Origin: Onchocerca lupi
Lineage: Eukaryota; Nematoda; Chromadorea; Rhabditida; Onchocercidae
Reading direction: 5' to 3'
Assembly (NCBI GenBank): GCA_028564675.1
Contig: JAOVVO010000241.1
Location: 42,059-106,058 of the forward strand
Length of the DNA stretch: 64,000 bases
The translations under genes and the position numbers were made by a program. Position 1 is the stretch's first letter, and the number at the start of each line of letters is the position of its first letter. The notes under the pieces are model-generated. The model had not been told where the DNA came from and searched no databases. It was given only the letters and a program-made list of their open reading frames with translations. Positions 38,161 to 50,480 of this stretch are shown piece after piece.

Positions 38161-40954
38161 TTATTATTTTTTTAATATTTTTGATAAAAATTTTATTTTT
38201 AAAAGAAATTTCGTTATATCTTCCCGAAATTTTTCTTAACAATGACATTATATCAAATTGATAGAATTGGCAAAAGAATTGAAAAAAATTAAATTTGTAC
38301 TTAAATTTCTGATATATAAAAATTGAGTAGTAATGTATGAAAAAAAGATTAAGTATTTTGATATTTTTGAATCACTACTATTACTACTCTCCGATATTAT
38401 AATACCAATCTTATGAATGTGATAAAATATTAAATTGGCAAAATAATAACAAAAAAAAATTTGAACTTAAATTTTTGATTCAAATATTTTTCATTTAAAT
38501 TCTACTTATTAATGAGTTTAAAATTAATGTTTAAATTCGAATTTGATTCCATTTATTATTATTATCCATTAGTTTTTAGCGTAAAATATAGGAGAAAAAA
38601 GTTTTATTTTCTAAAATAAAAATTGAAACTTTTTAAACAAAAGTAAATAAAAGTTACTTTTAATATAAAAATAAAAAAACTATAATAAAAATGAATAAAA
38701 TCTATCTTTATTATAAAGTATCAGTAATATTTATTTGTATATAAATATATAATAATTCATTTGGGCTGTAAAATGCTGAAAAATATCGCAAAAAAAATAA
38801 AATCAAAAAAAAAAAGAATAGATTTGAATGATTTAGTTCTTTCAAAAAAAGAAAAATGAGAAAAAAAGAGGGAATTTTAACAAAAGTTACTGATTGAAAG
38901 GAAAATTTCGCAGTTTTATCAAATTTTTCAGTTTTCTTTTTTGAAAAGCAATTTTATTTTAATTTGATGATTCTTTTATGAAATATTTATTATATCAGAT
39001 TTAAATTAATTTTTTGTTAATAAAATTTATCACTAAATTTTATTACTAAATTTACAAATTCAAATTAGCCACTTCATGTTATTATTTTTAAGTGATTATC
39101 ATACTGATTATCATAAGTTATGAGTGTAATCATTATCACTTTTGCTCGACTAATATTATCAGTTCTAACATATTTTCATATCTTATGTATCAGTAAGTTT
39201 CGAAATTGTTACTTTTATTTCGCTTATCAATATCAGTGAGATTTTTTTTTCCTTCCTTTTTTCATCGTTCTCTTTTTGTCATTTCTAGATTTGAAACTTT
39301 CCAACAAATAATTTAGCGAAACAAAATTTCAATCCTTTAGGAAAAAAAGGAAAAAATTTGGAAAAAAATTTTTGAGGATTTTGAAATTTTCAAAATTTCG
39401 GTCTTTTCAAAATTTTATTCGATTAAAACGACAGATGTAGATTTATTTTATTGTTTACATAAAGGAAAAAAAGAAGAGAATTTTCAAAAATTTTCAATAA
39501 TTCAGCAAATTTTACTGAATTTGTACAATTTTTTAAGTATTAATATTCTGATATTTTTTATATTTTTTCACTTTCATTTTTCTTGTTTTCCCAACTATTT
39601 CTAGATTTTTTTTTTTTTTTGTCTTTTTTCATTCTTCAAACATTTCTAAAAATATTTTTCTAATTGATGCAAATAAAAAAAAATCATTTCAATTATTATT
39701 TTAATAAATATAACTAAATTTTACAACGAAATTTCTTACCTTTATATTTCTCTTGAACTTAAATTGTAATCGAAATTAAAAAAAAAAGTAAAATTTGAAT
39801 TTGAATATCAATTTTCTTCCACTTTTTTATTTTGAAATAAATTTTAAAAAGAAAATAAGACTAACAAACCAGTTATTTTCGTCATTAAGGCAATTACGTT
39901 CTCAAATGAAAGCGAAATTGAAAAGAGTAAAATTTGAATTTGAATATCAATTTTTTCAAACTGAATTACTACTGATATTAATTATTTTACACCTAATTAT
40001 TAAAGGCTAGATTTTATATCTTACATTCCGAGATTTGAAAGACAAAAAATTAATTCTGTGATCATTTTTTATAACAATTGATTGGAAAAGAATGAATTAA
40101 ATTTAAAATAAAATGAATTTGAAGAAATGAAAAAGATGAATTGTATCCAAAATTCATGTTTTTTATTTCCAATAGAATAATCTATTTCATATTATTATTG
40201 AAAAAAAAAAGAAAGAAAAAAATTTCCATCAAAACAAATGCAATAGCATGGATTATCTCACAAAATATAGTCACAAATTTAAAATAAATTACTCAAATTT
40301 AACACTTTAAAATCAATTATTCAAATTTAGACATTTCTAAATAAATTAATTAAATTTAGATTTCAAAACAAATTATTCATTTCAAAATGAACTATTCAAA
40401 TTTATACGGAAAAATTTTTATCAAATCCGCGTTTTTTGCCATTTTCAACATTTTTTGCAATTTACATTTTTTCAACGATAGAAATTATTTTCACGTTAAC
40501 ATATTTACTGTTTAATAAGAAAATTGGCAAAGATAAGTTAGCTATTTTGAAATGTTAATTTTTTCATTTCTTATTTTCTGTATTTATTTTCGTTTTTGTT
40601 GAAAGTTGCTTAAAATTTTCCATTTTATTAAGGCAATTACAGATAGCTTTGCTTGTCACAATATCCTGTAAAAAAAAGAAAATCCTGGATAATTCTGGAA
40701 ATTTTTCATTTCACGATTTTTTGCTTTTGTTCCTAGACATACTGGAAATGCATTCGAAATATACTGGAAACTTTTCTTTTCAAGATTTCTTTCTCTTTTT
40801 TTATTATATGCATAATTTAATATAGTAATAGTTAAATTTTTCAAATGTTAAGAAATAAACTTAATTAATAAATTCTTCATTTATCTTTCCATTTTATGCT
40901 ATTCCATCAAATGAAATTCCTGCCATTCAAATTTACCATATTATCGGATTGAAA
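38161..40954. other. Intergenic, no gene seen
   Basis: AT-rich throughout. A block starting GTAAAATTTGAATTTGAATA occurs twice, near 39788 and 39927. No splice-compatible coding model was found. Confidence 0.6.
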
Positions 40955-41545
40955 AAGAAACAAAATTTTGACCGGATTAGCAATCAGTTGTATTATCTGA
41001 TCGAATAACAAGATAACAATCAGTTTAGACCGGATAGCAATCAATCATATTATCGGATCGGAACCTGACCGGATTAGTAATCCATTGTATTATCGGATCG
41101 GATGAAAATCAGTTCGGACTGGATAACAATCAATCGTGTTGAATTACCGGATTGCATTCGACAATATTCCGGTTTCAGATACTTCTAGTCAGGATCATCA
41201 TATATTGATTGTTTTTCGGTTCAATACTGAAATGACAATATTGCTAATTACTTTTCCAAAGATCCGAACTGATTATTATCCGATTTTGATTAAAAGGAAG
41301 AAAATGATGAATTTGGTCCGGATAGCAATCAGTTCTATTATTGAACCGAATAACGATCAACTGTATCATCGAATCGGATATCAATCAATAAATTATTGGA
41401 TCGGATAACTAATTATCGGACTGGATTATTGAAACGGATAGGAATCAGTCGTATTATCGAACCGGAAAGCAATGAACTTATCAAACCGGTTAGCAATATC
41501 AAGCCGGATAGCGGTGAAAATATATTATGAACCAGATAGCAATCA
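40955..41545. repeat. Degenerate ~28-30-bp tandem repeat (ATCGGATC family)
   Basis: Roughly twenty variable units read like GGATAGCAATCAATCGTATT followed by ATCGGATC. Phase is lost in places, which fits an old satellite-like array. Confidence 0.75.
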
Positions 41546-42540
41546 ATTTGAATATTAATTAATAGTAATAAAGTTATTTACCAAATTCTGTAAATACGGT
41601 AAAATGATTACAATTCATGAATAGGCGAATTTTTATCACATTTAATCATTCGTTTATCAGTTCTTGATAAAAGTAATTTACTGCTTTTTGCATCAAAATT
41701 CGGAATTCTTTCTTAATAATTGCTTCAATTTTAATTAATAATTAACATTTAGAAAAACAAAAAAAAAGTTTATTTTTCATTTTTTTGAGCAAATTTCAAG
41801 GATTGGTGAAAACAAAAAATTTATAAAAAATAAGCAAAACAAGAGACAAATCACGTATCACGTCATTGAGCGTTTAAAAAGTCACTATTAATAAGCTCGT
41901 TTTCTTTCTTTTTTTTTTTTTTTTTGAGAGAGAAAGAGTTTTAGAAGATTAGGAAGAAAAATTTTTAAAATAAGTAAAACAGAAGTTAAATCACGTATCA
42001 CGTATCATGTGTTTAAAGAAATTATCAAATCTTCACTATGATTATTTTCTATATTTATCATATCATCATCAGTATTTCCGCGAAATAATTATATCTAATA
42101 ATCATAAATCGAAATAATCACATCAATAATCATATCTTTCATGATTATGTTCACGATCAATTTATTCAGTAATAAATGCTGATGACATTTGAAATTAAAG
42201 TTATTTTGGAATTTACGAATGATATTATTTCGACTTATATATACTGTAATTGATTGTTTTGCAGTTAAATAATCATATTTGAAATAAATAAATGAATAAT
42301 AAAATAAATGATTTATTTCAATTAATATTAACGATATATTGCAATTCTAGTAAGTTCTTTAAGTTGATAATAACACATATATTCAACTTGTAAATTTCAC
42401 TTTTTTTTTCTCTTATCAAAAGAAAAATTTATCATTTTAAACTTTTTCATCTTATCTCCACATTTCTCAAATGACTTTTTTGAAATTAGAAAACATTTTC
42501 GTTTTTAAAAACGAATAGTTAGATTGATGACAAGCAATCA
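41546..42540. other. Intergenic with a short duplication
   Basis: A block containing AAATCACGTATCACGT occurs at about 41815-41880 and again at about 41957-42020, offset by about 142 bp. Otherwise plain AT-rich DNA. Confidence 0.5.
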
Positions 42541-42960
42541 ACCAACCAACTTGGCCAACCTTTAGTCGAGAATTAACAGACATTAGTTTAGAATTACATC
42601 GATCAACCTTTAGTCCAAATTTCAAATTTCATCAATTTTAAGTCGGGAATTTAATCTTATCAATTTTTTTTATCTAGAACTATGCTGCTAAAATTTCAAC
42701 TTCGGAATTACATTTGCTAATTTTAAATTGATATTTTGGAAAATTTATGAAATTTTGGTCCTTAATGTTTCCGACAACGAATTATTCATCGAAATTATTG
42801 GCTAATTTTGATGAATGGAATTTGCATCTTTTAAACTTTTAGTCTAAAATTATGTTTGTCAATTCTTTAATCAAAGATTAGGATTTGCTCAATTTCAGTC
42901 CAAAAATTGGTACTTGCAAATTTTAGACCGGAATTTCCAGAATTATGAAAATTCCGATGT
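42541..42960. repeat. Weak ~45-bp degenerate repeat
   Basis: Loose units share CAACCTTTAGTC(C/G)A(G)AATT and CAATTTTAAGTCGGGAATT-like sequence. Divergence is high. Confidence 0.45.
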
Positions 42961-43497
42961 TTAATTCTTCAAATAATTAATTAAATTATCAAATTATTTT
43001 GGCTAATTTGTGATATTTCTCAAGAAATGAATGAGATAATTTCGTTGTTTAAATTTTTTTTTTTTTTTTTTGGAAAGAAAGTTAAATTTTTATTGCATCA
43101 ATTTATAAACCATAAAATAATATCGTCATTTTTTTTTTTATTTATTCCCATTTGATTGATTTTTTATTATCACGAATTTATCAAATTAATCACTTTTATC
43201 TTTTCATCATTGCTTGCTTATTTTTTTTTAATGCTCAATTTTTTGTTCATTTTATCATTAAATATTTCAAATAAGTGTGTCATTTATATTATTTTGAAAC
43301 GTACGCTTCCAACTGCGTGTAAACTTGACGTAGCGTTTAATTACTATAATTTACGGCAATTTAAATCGATATTGTATTATTGAATTTAATTTGGTTATTA
43401 TTACAAAAAAAAAAAAGTTGAATCAAATTGCAAATTTGTTTTTTAATCATTAACTATGCAATGTATTATTCCTTTAAATTGCAGTAATTTAAATTTA

Positions 43498-43930
43498 AAA
43501 TGAAAAATTAATTTAATGAAATTTTTTCTTGTTTTGACTCTTATTGCATTTGGCGAAAAAATTTTAACGTTACGTGTGCGTGCATGCGTGTATGTAAGCA
43601 TATGCGTGTTACGTGTATGTTGCAACATTTAAAATGAAAAATTGATCAAGTAAAGTTTTTTTTCGAAACGTTTTACTCATAATGTATTTGGCGAAAAAAA
43701 TTTCACCTTTACCTATGCGTGTGTACCTATGTGGATACGTGTATATTACGTGTATGCGCATACGTATACATATGCGCGTACACGTGATGTATGCATATTT
43801 ATGGTGACATTAAGTTGTGAAGTTTTTTTTTCTTCAAACGTTTTACTCTAACTATTTTTAGCGGAAAAAATTTCAAAGTTACGTGTGCGTGTGCGTTTTA
43901 TACGTGTGTATTTATATATGTATATGTATG
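43498..43930. repeat. Tandem triplication (~150 bp) with ACGTGTGCG-rich cores
   Basis: Three units each run from a TTTTTTTCGAAACGTTTTACT-like start through ATTTGGCGAAAAAAATTTCA to a purine-pyrimidine tract such as TTACGTGTGCGTG or ATGCGCATACGTATACATATG. The alternating tracts could form hairpins or Z-DNA. Confidence 0.7.
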
Positions 43931-44084
43931 TGGTCGTATCAAAATACTTGATACGATTGATCAATTTATCGATTTATTGGGAAAAAATTGATTTTCCTTC
44001 ATTTGAGTTATAAAATAAACAATTGTAGTACTTGTATACTAATCAATGTAATATCAAATAAATTCATAAGTCTGTAATGGAAAG

Positions 44085-44185
44085 ATCAGCTTATTTGTTT
44101 ATTTATTTATTTGTTTACTTATGACTATGGTACGATAGAAGAAAGGTAAATGAATAAAGTAAATAAACAAACAAACAAAACAGAA
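44085..44185. repeat. Imperfect inverted repeat with TGTTTAC/GTAAATAAACA arms
   Basis: Left arm TTTGTTTATTTATTTATTTG-TTTAC and right arm GTAAATAAACAAACAAACAA are separated by about 50 bp. The arms carry forkhead-type cores (TGTTTAC, GTAAATA). Confidence 0.6.
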
Positions 44186-46013
44186 ATAAAATAAACATAT
44201 CTCAAATAAAAAGTAAGTCAATATAATATTTGAATCGCTCGAGCACATTTATATTATATTACAATATTCAATTCTTATTTATTAATATCTAGTTATTAAT
44301 TTTAAATTAATTTTTTAATTCTGATTTCTTCAGACATAAAAAATTATTGCTATTGCTTAAGTTTAGATTAATTTAATATTCCATCAAAATAATTATTATT
44401 TTTACTAAATCTCAAATTTTCATTTGATTCAATCTCTTATTAAAATAATTATTATAACAATTGTATATACTAAGTTTTTATTTTATTTATACACTTATTT
44501 TATTATTTTAATTAAATATTTTAGTGCTAATAATTATTAAATTTCACTCTAAAATTTCGATTAATTTAAAAGAATATCATTTGCAAAATTATCCAAAAAT
44601 ATGTCATATCCTAAGCTTCAATTTGTACAAGCAATTATATTTTTAGGTTTAATTTAATCCAGTTTTCTATTTTAATGTTTCAATTAAATATTTAATGCTA
44701 ATGATTATGAGATTACAATTTAAAATTTTGGTTTATTTAAAATAATATCATTTGCAAAAACTATTCGATAAAATATACTAAAATTAATTCTTCTCATCGA
44801 AATTTCCCACAGTTAAATATTTATTGATTTTTTTTATTCCTATTCTAAAAATTATTATTATTGTAAGTTTAATTAAATTAAATTCTTAATTCAATTTAAT
44901 TGAACATTAAGTCTAATTCAACTTAATTTCTGTTAAAATATTAATTATTATTGCTAAATTTTTTTGCTTATCGAAATGCTATGATAAAATCCTTCATTGG
45001 TATTCTTTAAATTCAACTTTTTCTAATTCAAACTTTTTTGCAAAATTTTATTTTTCTGTTTTACTCTTTTCCTCTCTTCTCTTTCATCAATAATAATTAT
45101 ACCAAATTAATCGAATATCATATTTGTGGATAATTAATTCCATTTATATTTTCGAGATATCTGATTTCTTCTAATAGTTTATTAATTCGGATTAGATGAA
45201 ATTTCATCCGTTTGCAATAACAATTTGCAATAACAAATCTGTTTGATTATTTATCACAAAAATATGGTAAATGAAGTGAAATGATTGTCAGATAATTTGA
45301 TATGATTAGATCTACTTATCAATTTGTTTATCAAGTTATTACTATATTTTTTAGAGGTATTGATCTTTTTAATTTAATCTTTTTTAATCTAAATTTTTTC
45401 CAAAAATTTTAGTTTTCAGTTTTTTTTTTTTTTTCACTCTTTCAAGATATGACCAACTTTTGCTGATTATTGATTCAACATTTGTAAACTAATTAATATA
45501 TTTGAAATGTAAGGAAGTTTTAGTTAATAATTTAATATGAAAGATAAGAAATAAAAGAATTAAAACATAAAAAAAATTTGATGAATAATTGAAATTTTTT
45601 CAAAAAATCAAAATATATTTGAGCAACATATTTCCAATATCCAATTCTTGGAATTTTTAGAATTAATATAGGCCGATTATTTATTAATTGAAATAGATCG
45701 ATTATTCCTTTTTTTCAATTTTTATTTCTCGAAATGGATTTTTCCTATATCAAAGTGTTAATTAAAGAGTAATAAAATAATTCGAATCTTTTTTATAAAA
45801 ATTTTCATTTAAATAATCGACAAATAATTTTAATAATTATATGGAAAGAAAAAAATTGTAAAATATTAATAATCGATAAAAGTAATAAAATCGCTTCTCA
45901 TAGAAAAAAATATTATATACTATTAGAATTAAATCTTAAATGACACAAATTTACTTAAATTAAATTTTAATCTAAAATAATATTTTTCAGTATAAATTTC
46001 TAATTAAAATGTG
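44186..46013. other. Intergenic, no gene seen
   Basis: Very AT-rich and stop-dense on both strands. Confidence 0.6.
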
Positions 46014-46301
46014 GAAAACCTAAAATAACCATTACTAATCTATACCTAAAATCCGAAGGCTCCAGAATAATCATTCATTGTTGTTCATCCGAAAATATGA
46101 AACTTAAAATAGCCATTACTAGTCCATCCTAAAATTTGAAGGCCTGAAATTATCACTGCTTGTTTGTCCTAAAATGAAAACCTGTAATAGTTATTCCTAT
46201 TTTGTGCTCAAAAATATGAAGACCTGAAATAGCTATAGCCTATCTGTACCTAAAATGATGGCCTAGAATAATCATTATTAATCTATGTGCCTAAAATGTT
46301 A
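46014..46301. repeat. Degenerate ~45-50-bp tandem repeat (CTAAAAT-GAAGGCCTGAAAT family)
   Basis: Six units or so carry CCTAAAAT, (T)GAAGGCCTGAAATA and ATCATTACTAATCTAT-like pieces in fixed order. Confidence 0.7.
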
Positions 46302-46612
46302 AATATTTTGATTATCCTTGGAATTACATATTCCTTTAACTTATTAAACTTAACATATATTTATATTTGCATGTAAACATATCAAAATGTGCCTTATTAA
46401 GTTTCAGTATTGAAAGTAATTAAATTGAATTTAAGGTAATATTTTTAAAATTAAGTAAAAAATTTCAAAATAAGCATTTTCGTCAATTGCATTTCAATTT
46501 TTTTTTTTTTTTTTAATTCAGAAACATTTATTTACCACTAATTAAAACAGGTAAATGTATATATTTAAAACTAGAAATTGGAATTGAATAATTGTAAGTA
46601 TTTTAGGGCTAG

Positions 46613-46651
<39 letters not shown>

Positions 46652-47156
46652 AATTAGAATTAATTATATGTGTAAAAGGAATAGACATTCTCGTAAAGTG
46701 CATTTTTTAATTTCTTTTTCTTTTTTTTTTTTTGTGAAACAATTTTACATTCAAAGAATTTCATTTTCCTCCAATCACTATAAATAACCGTGCATGTTTA
46801 TAATCAATAATTGGAATTGAATAACTTTAAAAATTATGTATAAATATATTTGAAATTGATTACATATCTAAACAAGATAAGATAAGATGTGAAATAATGA
46901 TGAGATGAAGTGGTTTTAATCATTTTTGAATTGAGGTTAGATGACAGTTGAATTGGATCGGCCGATCACCTTGAAAGATTTGAAATAAGAAATGGAAGAA
47001 TGTGGAAAAGGAGACATTTGATTGATCCTGAATGATTGAACACAATGCTCAATAAATTATCTTCGAACTAAACTTTTTTGTTTGACATTTTCAAAATTGA
47101 AAAAGTGCCGATCATCATCCGATCAATTGATACATTCTCGAAGAAGTTAGCAAAAT
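46302..47156. other. Intergenic, no gene seen
   Basis: A (TA)n tract lies at 46616-46646 and a 12-bp palindrome GATCGGCCGATC near 46959. Confidence 0.5.
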
Positions 47157-47560
47157 TGATTTCTCGAAATTATTGAAATTGAAATGATTATAATAATGGT
47201 GGTAATTATTGGTTACAATTTTTTTTCGAAGATGATAACGTTTATTTTTTAAAGTAATTAAAGTTGAAATGAAAATAATAATTATTACTGTAAATTTTTT
47301 CTTCTGAAGATTATTAGTTAAGTTGATTTTTCGAAATAATTCAAGTTGAAATGATGATGATTATTATTATTGTAACTTTTTTGAAAAAATTAATTTCTGA
47401 AGTAATTGGAGCTATAAAAGGAATTATAATAGTGGTGATAATTAATTATCATAACTTTTTTTTTCAAGTTCCTGAAACTGATTTCTTGACATAATTTAAG
47501 TTGAAATGATGAGAATAATAGTGATAATTATCAGTATAACCATAATTGCAATAATAATAG
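47157..47560. repeat. Degenerate ~100-bp tandem repeat, about four units
   Basis: Units share TTGATTTCTCGAAATAATT, AAGTTGAAATGATGA, an AATAAT/GTGATAATTA run and TGTAACTTTTTTT. Confidence 0.6.
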
Positions 47561-47664
47561 TAATAATAATTATTATTATTATGATGATATCTTAGTCGTA
47601 TAAAAAATTCTTCCCTTCTTTAAATTATTTTCACTTTGATTTTGTTTGAATCGATTATGAATGC

Positions 47665-47675
47665 TTTTTTTTTTT

Positions 47676-47718
<43 letters not shown>
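47665..47718. repeat. Long T homopolymer (T11-CC-T41)
   Basis: T run from 47678 to 47718 preceded by 47665-47675. Confidence 0.9.
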
Positions 47719-47719
<1 letters not shown>

Positions 47720-50216
47720 AGACTATTATTGATCAAAAAATTGATAATCAACAAGCAGAATCGATTTTTTGAATATTTCTGATTAAAACAAAAAACTTTA
47801 AATGTGTGAATTGCGTAAGACCACGTAAGTATTCAAAAAATGTTCCAATTATTTCATTTTACCAATTAGTACAAAATTAATAGTATTTCGTTCAACTAGT
47901 AGTACTAGGCAATTAAGAATTTAAAAAAATATTTGAAATAAGTGGAAGTTTCATCGCTGGATTTTTTTTTTTTTTAAATTTTTGATTTCAAAAATATTTA
48001 TTTGAATTTGAAATTTACAAAAAAAAGCAAGGAAAGCATTGGAATTCATATTTGTTATTATTTAAATTTTACTCCCATATTACATCTATTAATATTGTAA
48101 ATGTATGTATTGCAAAGAATAAGCTTTCTTTCTTTCTTCTTTTTTTTTTTTTTTTTTCAAATTTTACTTGCAAAAAACTTTATTGATTTATTGTTTCGGC
48201 AATTTTGTTTCAATAACAATAGAAACAATAGGAAAAAAAAATGTAAAAAACAAGAAATCATATAATTAAAATCAAAAAACGATATAAAAAAGAATGAAAA
48301 TAATTATTAAATTTAATTCCTATTCCTTTTTTAGTATAGTTTATATCGAAATACTATCTTCTGTTCTGATAAGAAAAAGATATATACATTTAAGGACTTT
48401 GGAAGATGATGATAATGATGATGGGATGACAGAGATGAGTAAAATTGCGAAAAGGTAAGAGCGTGGGCGGAGGACAGGTAAAGAAGGTTGACAAAAGAGA
48501 TTGAAAAAAAAGGTTCATTTGTTGAAAATGGAACAATCATCTTTTATTGACAATCTTCATAAATTACTATTACCCATTTCAAATTTACTCAAATTTTTTT
48601 ATTAAAAATCAAAAAAAAAATAAAATAAAATTTTCAATCGAATAATACCGGATTCATTATCTAAATAGGTAAATAATTATCGGTTAATTATTATAATTTG
48701 AGGATAAGAGTATGCAAAATTTTTATTCATACTTTATTTCATTTTTTTATAAATTTCAAAACAAGGAACTAAATAATTATTTTTAGTTTCTTTTTTTGAA
48801 TTTTTTAAATTTTAATTGAATTCAACATCTATTTCATTCGTTCATTTTTCATTTTCTTCCAAAAATTACAAATTGTTGTGAAATTATTCATTTAAATTAA
48901 ATTAAAACTTTAACAAATGTTGGATTAACACGTGATATGCTTAATTGATATATGTTTATTTTGTTATAGAACTTAATTTATTGATTTTATCAAACTACAT
49001 GCTAAAATCAATTTATTTAATTAAAATTGACTATATGTGTAATTGCATGTTAAAGTCAATTTATTTAACTGAAATTGATCACATGTGTAATTAATCTAAT
49101 TAGTGCACTTTGACCTGGATATCACGTATTTCTTTACAGAATATCAGGTATTTGTAAGTACATCTTATGGATATGTTCTCCTATATCCTTCTTTTTTGTT
49201 TTATTTTATCTCATGTTAATGATAAACCCCAATCAATTCGTTCCAATTTAAAATTTTCACCGATTTTCTTAATGCTGTTTCTAGAGACGTAGATGACACG
49301 TTATTCGTTAATTACGTTACTCTTTTAATTTATTAATCATTGTTAATTATTCACCATCCACTAATTAATTTTAATTTAAATTATCCAAAAATCAAAAGAC
49401 TCCATTAATAATTGTTAATAATTCGAAAAAAAACTTGCATTGATATTTATCACCCATTCATAGTGAAAAACAAAATAAAAGGATTTTTAAATTTTTTTCT
49501 CCACTTTCGAATACGTAAGCCTTTGTTTAAAATACGAAAATTTCATTTATCATTAATTAGGAAATGAAAAAAAAAAAAAAAAAGAAAGGAAAAGAGAGAG
49601 AGAGAGCGAGAGTGAGGATCAAATATTAATTACATTATTCTTTAATTTTGAAAGAGAAGTGTCTTCTCTTCCTTAATTTTCTTAAATCTAACAATAAATG
49701 AAATTTTAATGTCATTTTTTTAAAAATTTATTTAAAAATGGTACCAATATATAATAATGACTATTTATGCATGATAAAAGAAATACATTTTTTTGTTTTA
49801 TTGTTATTTTCATTTTTTTTCCATTAATTTTTTGATGAAATATCATTTCTGATCAATTTTCTAGATGACATTCAGCACCGATGAATTACCGAATTCATCG
49901 GATTGTTATCTCTGTAATATTATAATTATTTTAATTTCAGTAATTTTAGTAAGATAATTAAATGGTAACTTGAATTAATATATACACTTATGAATATATA
50001 TTTATATAAATTATAACAGAGATAACAAGCTATCGTGATTTACTTATATATATATATATGTATATATGAAAAAAATAATTCTTAAAACAATGGAATATCA
50101 TGTCAAACATTTGATGAAAATACAAAAACATTGATTCATTCAGTTATTGATTTCGATGGTTATAGCTTAGTTTAATTTCAAGAATTTCAACTGGATAATT
50201 AAATTGCAATCTAAAT
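47719..50216. other. Intergenic with one short tandem duplication
   Basis: At about 48988-49090 a ~50-bp unit occurs twice (CATGCTAAAATCAATTTATT then TGACTATATGTGTAATTG). A (GA)n tract lies at 49594-49612. No gene seen. Confidence 0.5.
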
Positions 50217-50480
50217 CTAAATATAAATACACAAACATATACAAACATATACACACGTATATGTTTGTGTACGTACGCAAACATATATATATTCTATATA
50301 AATAAAAATGCAAATTTTCTTTCTTCTCACATAACTTTGCAAGTTCTTCACCGAGTGATTTGAAATTTTCATGCAGCGTTGCATTCGAATAGGCGCGTGT
50401 GTATATATATATACATATATACCTGTTTTTTTTTTACCTATCACACCTGTAATAGGTAGAAGTAAGTGAGCAAACATTTT
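50217..50480. mobile_element. Possible small repeat element flanked by TA/ATAC-rich ends
   Basis: A less AT-rich core on the minus strand (about 50400-50310: GCGCCTATTCGAATGCAACG, TGAAAATTTCAAATCACTCG, GAACTTGCAAAGTTATGTGA) is bordered by TATATATATACATATATA-like tracts. This looks like a MITE-type or other dispersed element. No second copy occurs in the window, so the call rests on appearance only. Confidence 0.3.
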
